A stretch of 5,565 nt of DNA from Methylobacterium sp. (GTDB lineage Bacteria > Pseudomonadota > Alphaproteobacteria > Rhizobiales > Beijerinckiaceae). A program made the position numbers and the translations under genes. The stretch lies in assembly GCA_020252865.1 (NCBI GenBank), contig JADCCH010000312.1:1-5565 (forward strand), in the 5' to 3' direction. Numbering within the stretch: position 1 is the first letter of the stretch; the number at the start of each line of letters is the position of its first letter. This document shows positions 5,377 through 5,565 of this stretch, in pieces. The notes beneath the pieces were generated by a model. That model had not been told where the DNA came from, did not search any database, and saw only the letters and a program-made list of their open reading frames with translations.

Positions 5377-5565
5377 ATGCCACAGAACCCTCTCCCCGAT
5401 CCCGAGGCCCATGCCCGCCTGATGGCCGATGCGATGGGCCTGCCGCTCGACAAGGCCGACCTTGCGGAAGTCGCGCGCAATGTCGCGCTCGCCTTCCGGC
5501 TGGCTGCGTCCTTCATGGATTACCCGCTGCCGGATGATGCAGAACCGGCCGCGATCTTCGCCGCG
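5377..5565 (+). CDS. atzG: AtzG-like (DUF4089) small protein, truncated at the window edge
   Basis: Sixty-three codons are open to the window edge with no stop. The protein has an N-terminal helix (AHARLMADAMGLPLD, residues 11-25), a second helix (ADLAEVARNVALAFRLAASFM, roughly 28-47) and the closing signature YPLPDDAEPAAIFA (49-62). This matches the AtzG/DUF4089 family of about 65-70 residues, so only a few residues should be missing. AtzG is a GatC-like partner that stabilises the amidase AtzE; together they hydrolyse 1-carboxybiuret to allophanate, the AtzF substrate. The gene starts 12 nt after the atzF stop with only a weak GGA upstream, so it is most likely translated from the same mRNA. 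An atzE amidase gene is predicted immediately to the right. The assignment rests on the C-terminal motif, length and context. Confidence 0.78.
   Translation, partial: MPQNPLPDPEAHARLMADAMGLPLDKADLAEVARNVALAFRLAASFMDYPLPDDAEPAAIFAA

Noticed and set aside
3349..5412. Long minus-strand ORF of 687 codons opposite atzF
   Set aside because: It is the antisense of a conserved allophanate hydrolase, rich in Arg and Gly, with no recognisable domain.

Overview
The window is GC-rich, densely coded proteobacterial chromosome-type DNA. The protein styles (Tat-exported NMT1/THI5-like binding protein, LysR regulator, AtzF/AtzG-type ureide hydrolysis genes) and strongly G/C-ending codons suggest an alphaproteobacterium or a similar GC-rich proteobacterium. 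This is inference; there is no rRNA or other phylogenetic marker here. I see no tRNA, rRNA, CRISPR array, insertion sequence or phage gene.

Layout. Positions 1-1548 hold two minus-strand genes in a probable operon: a Tat-exported ABC-transporter substrate-binding protein (499-1548) followed by a short-chain dehydrogenase/reductase (GTG start at 468) that runs off the left edge. A LysR-family regulator (1672-2595, plus) is transcribed divergently from this pair. The shared 123-bp gap contains four TGCTCA-like hexamers spaced exactly 10 bp apart, a plausible regulator-binding array. The regulator gene meets a LOG-family Rossmann-fold gene (2561-3151, minus) tail to tail, with a 35-bp coding overlap.

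The largest gap (3152-3558, about 400 bp) separates the LOG gene from a divergent allophanate hydrolase gene, atzF (3559-5364). It carries an orderly set of control signals: a 39-bp imperfect dyad (3315-3353), a perfect 12-bp palindrome (3439-3450) and a very good sigma-54 -24/-12 element (3455-3470) pointing at atzF. Twelve bases after atzF starts an AtzG/DUF4089-like small protein (5377 to the right edge), the GatC-like partner of the amidase AtzE. An atzE gene is therefore predicted just beyond the window.

How it fits together. AtzF (allophanate to ammonium and bicarbonate) with AtzG(E) (1-carboxybiuret hydrolysis) forms the lower part of the cyanuric acid/biuret/ureide nitrogen-scavenging pathway. 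A sigma-54 promoter in front of it fits nitrogen-limitation control. The binding protein on the left could import a small nitrogenous compound, but nothing in the window ties it to the ureide genes. The most interesting part is the apparent sigma-54 control region of atzF with its unassigned dyad; the coding genes themselves belong to known families.
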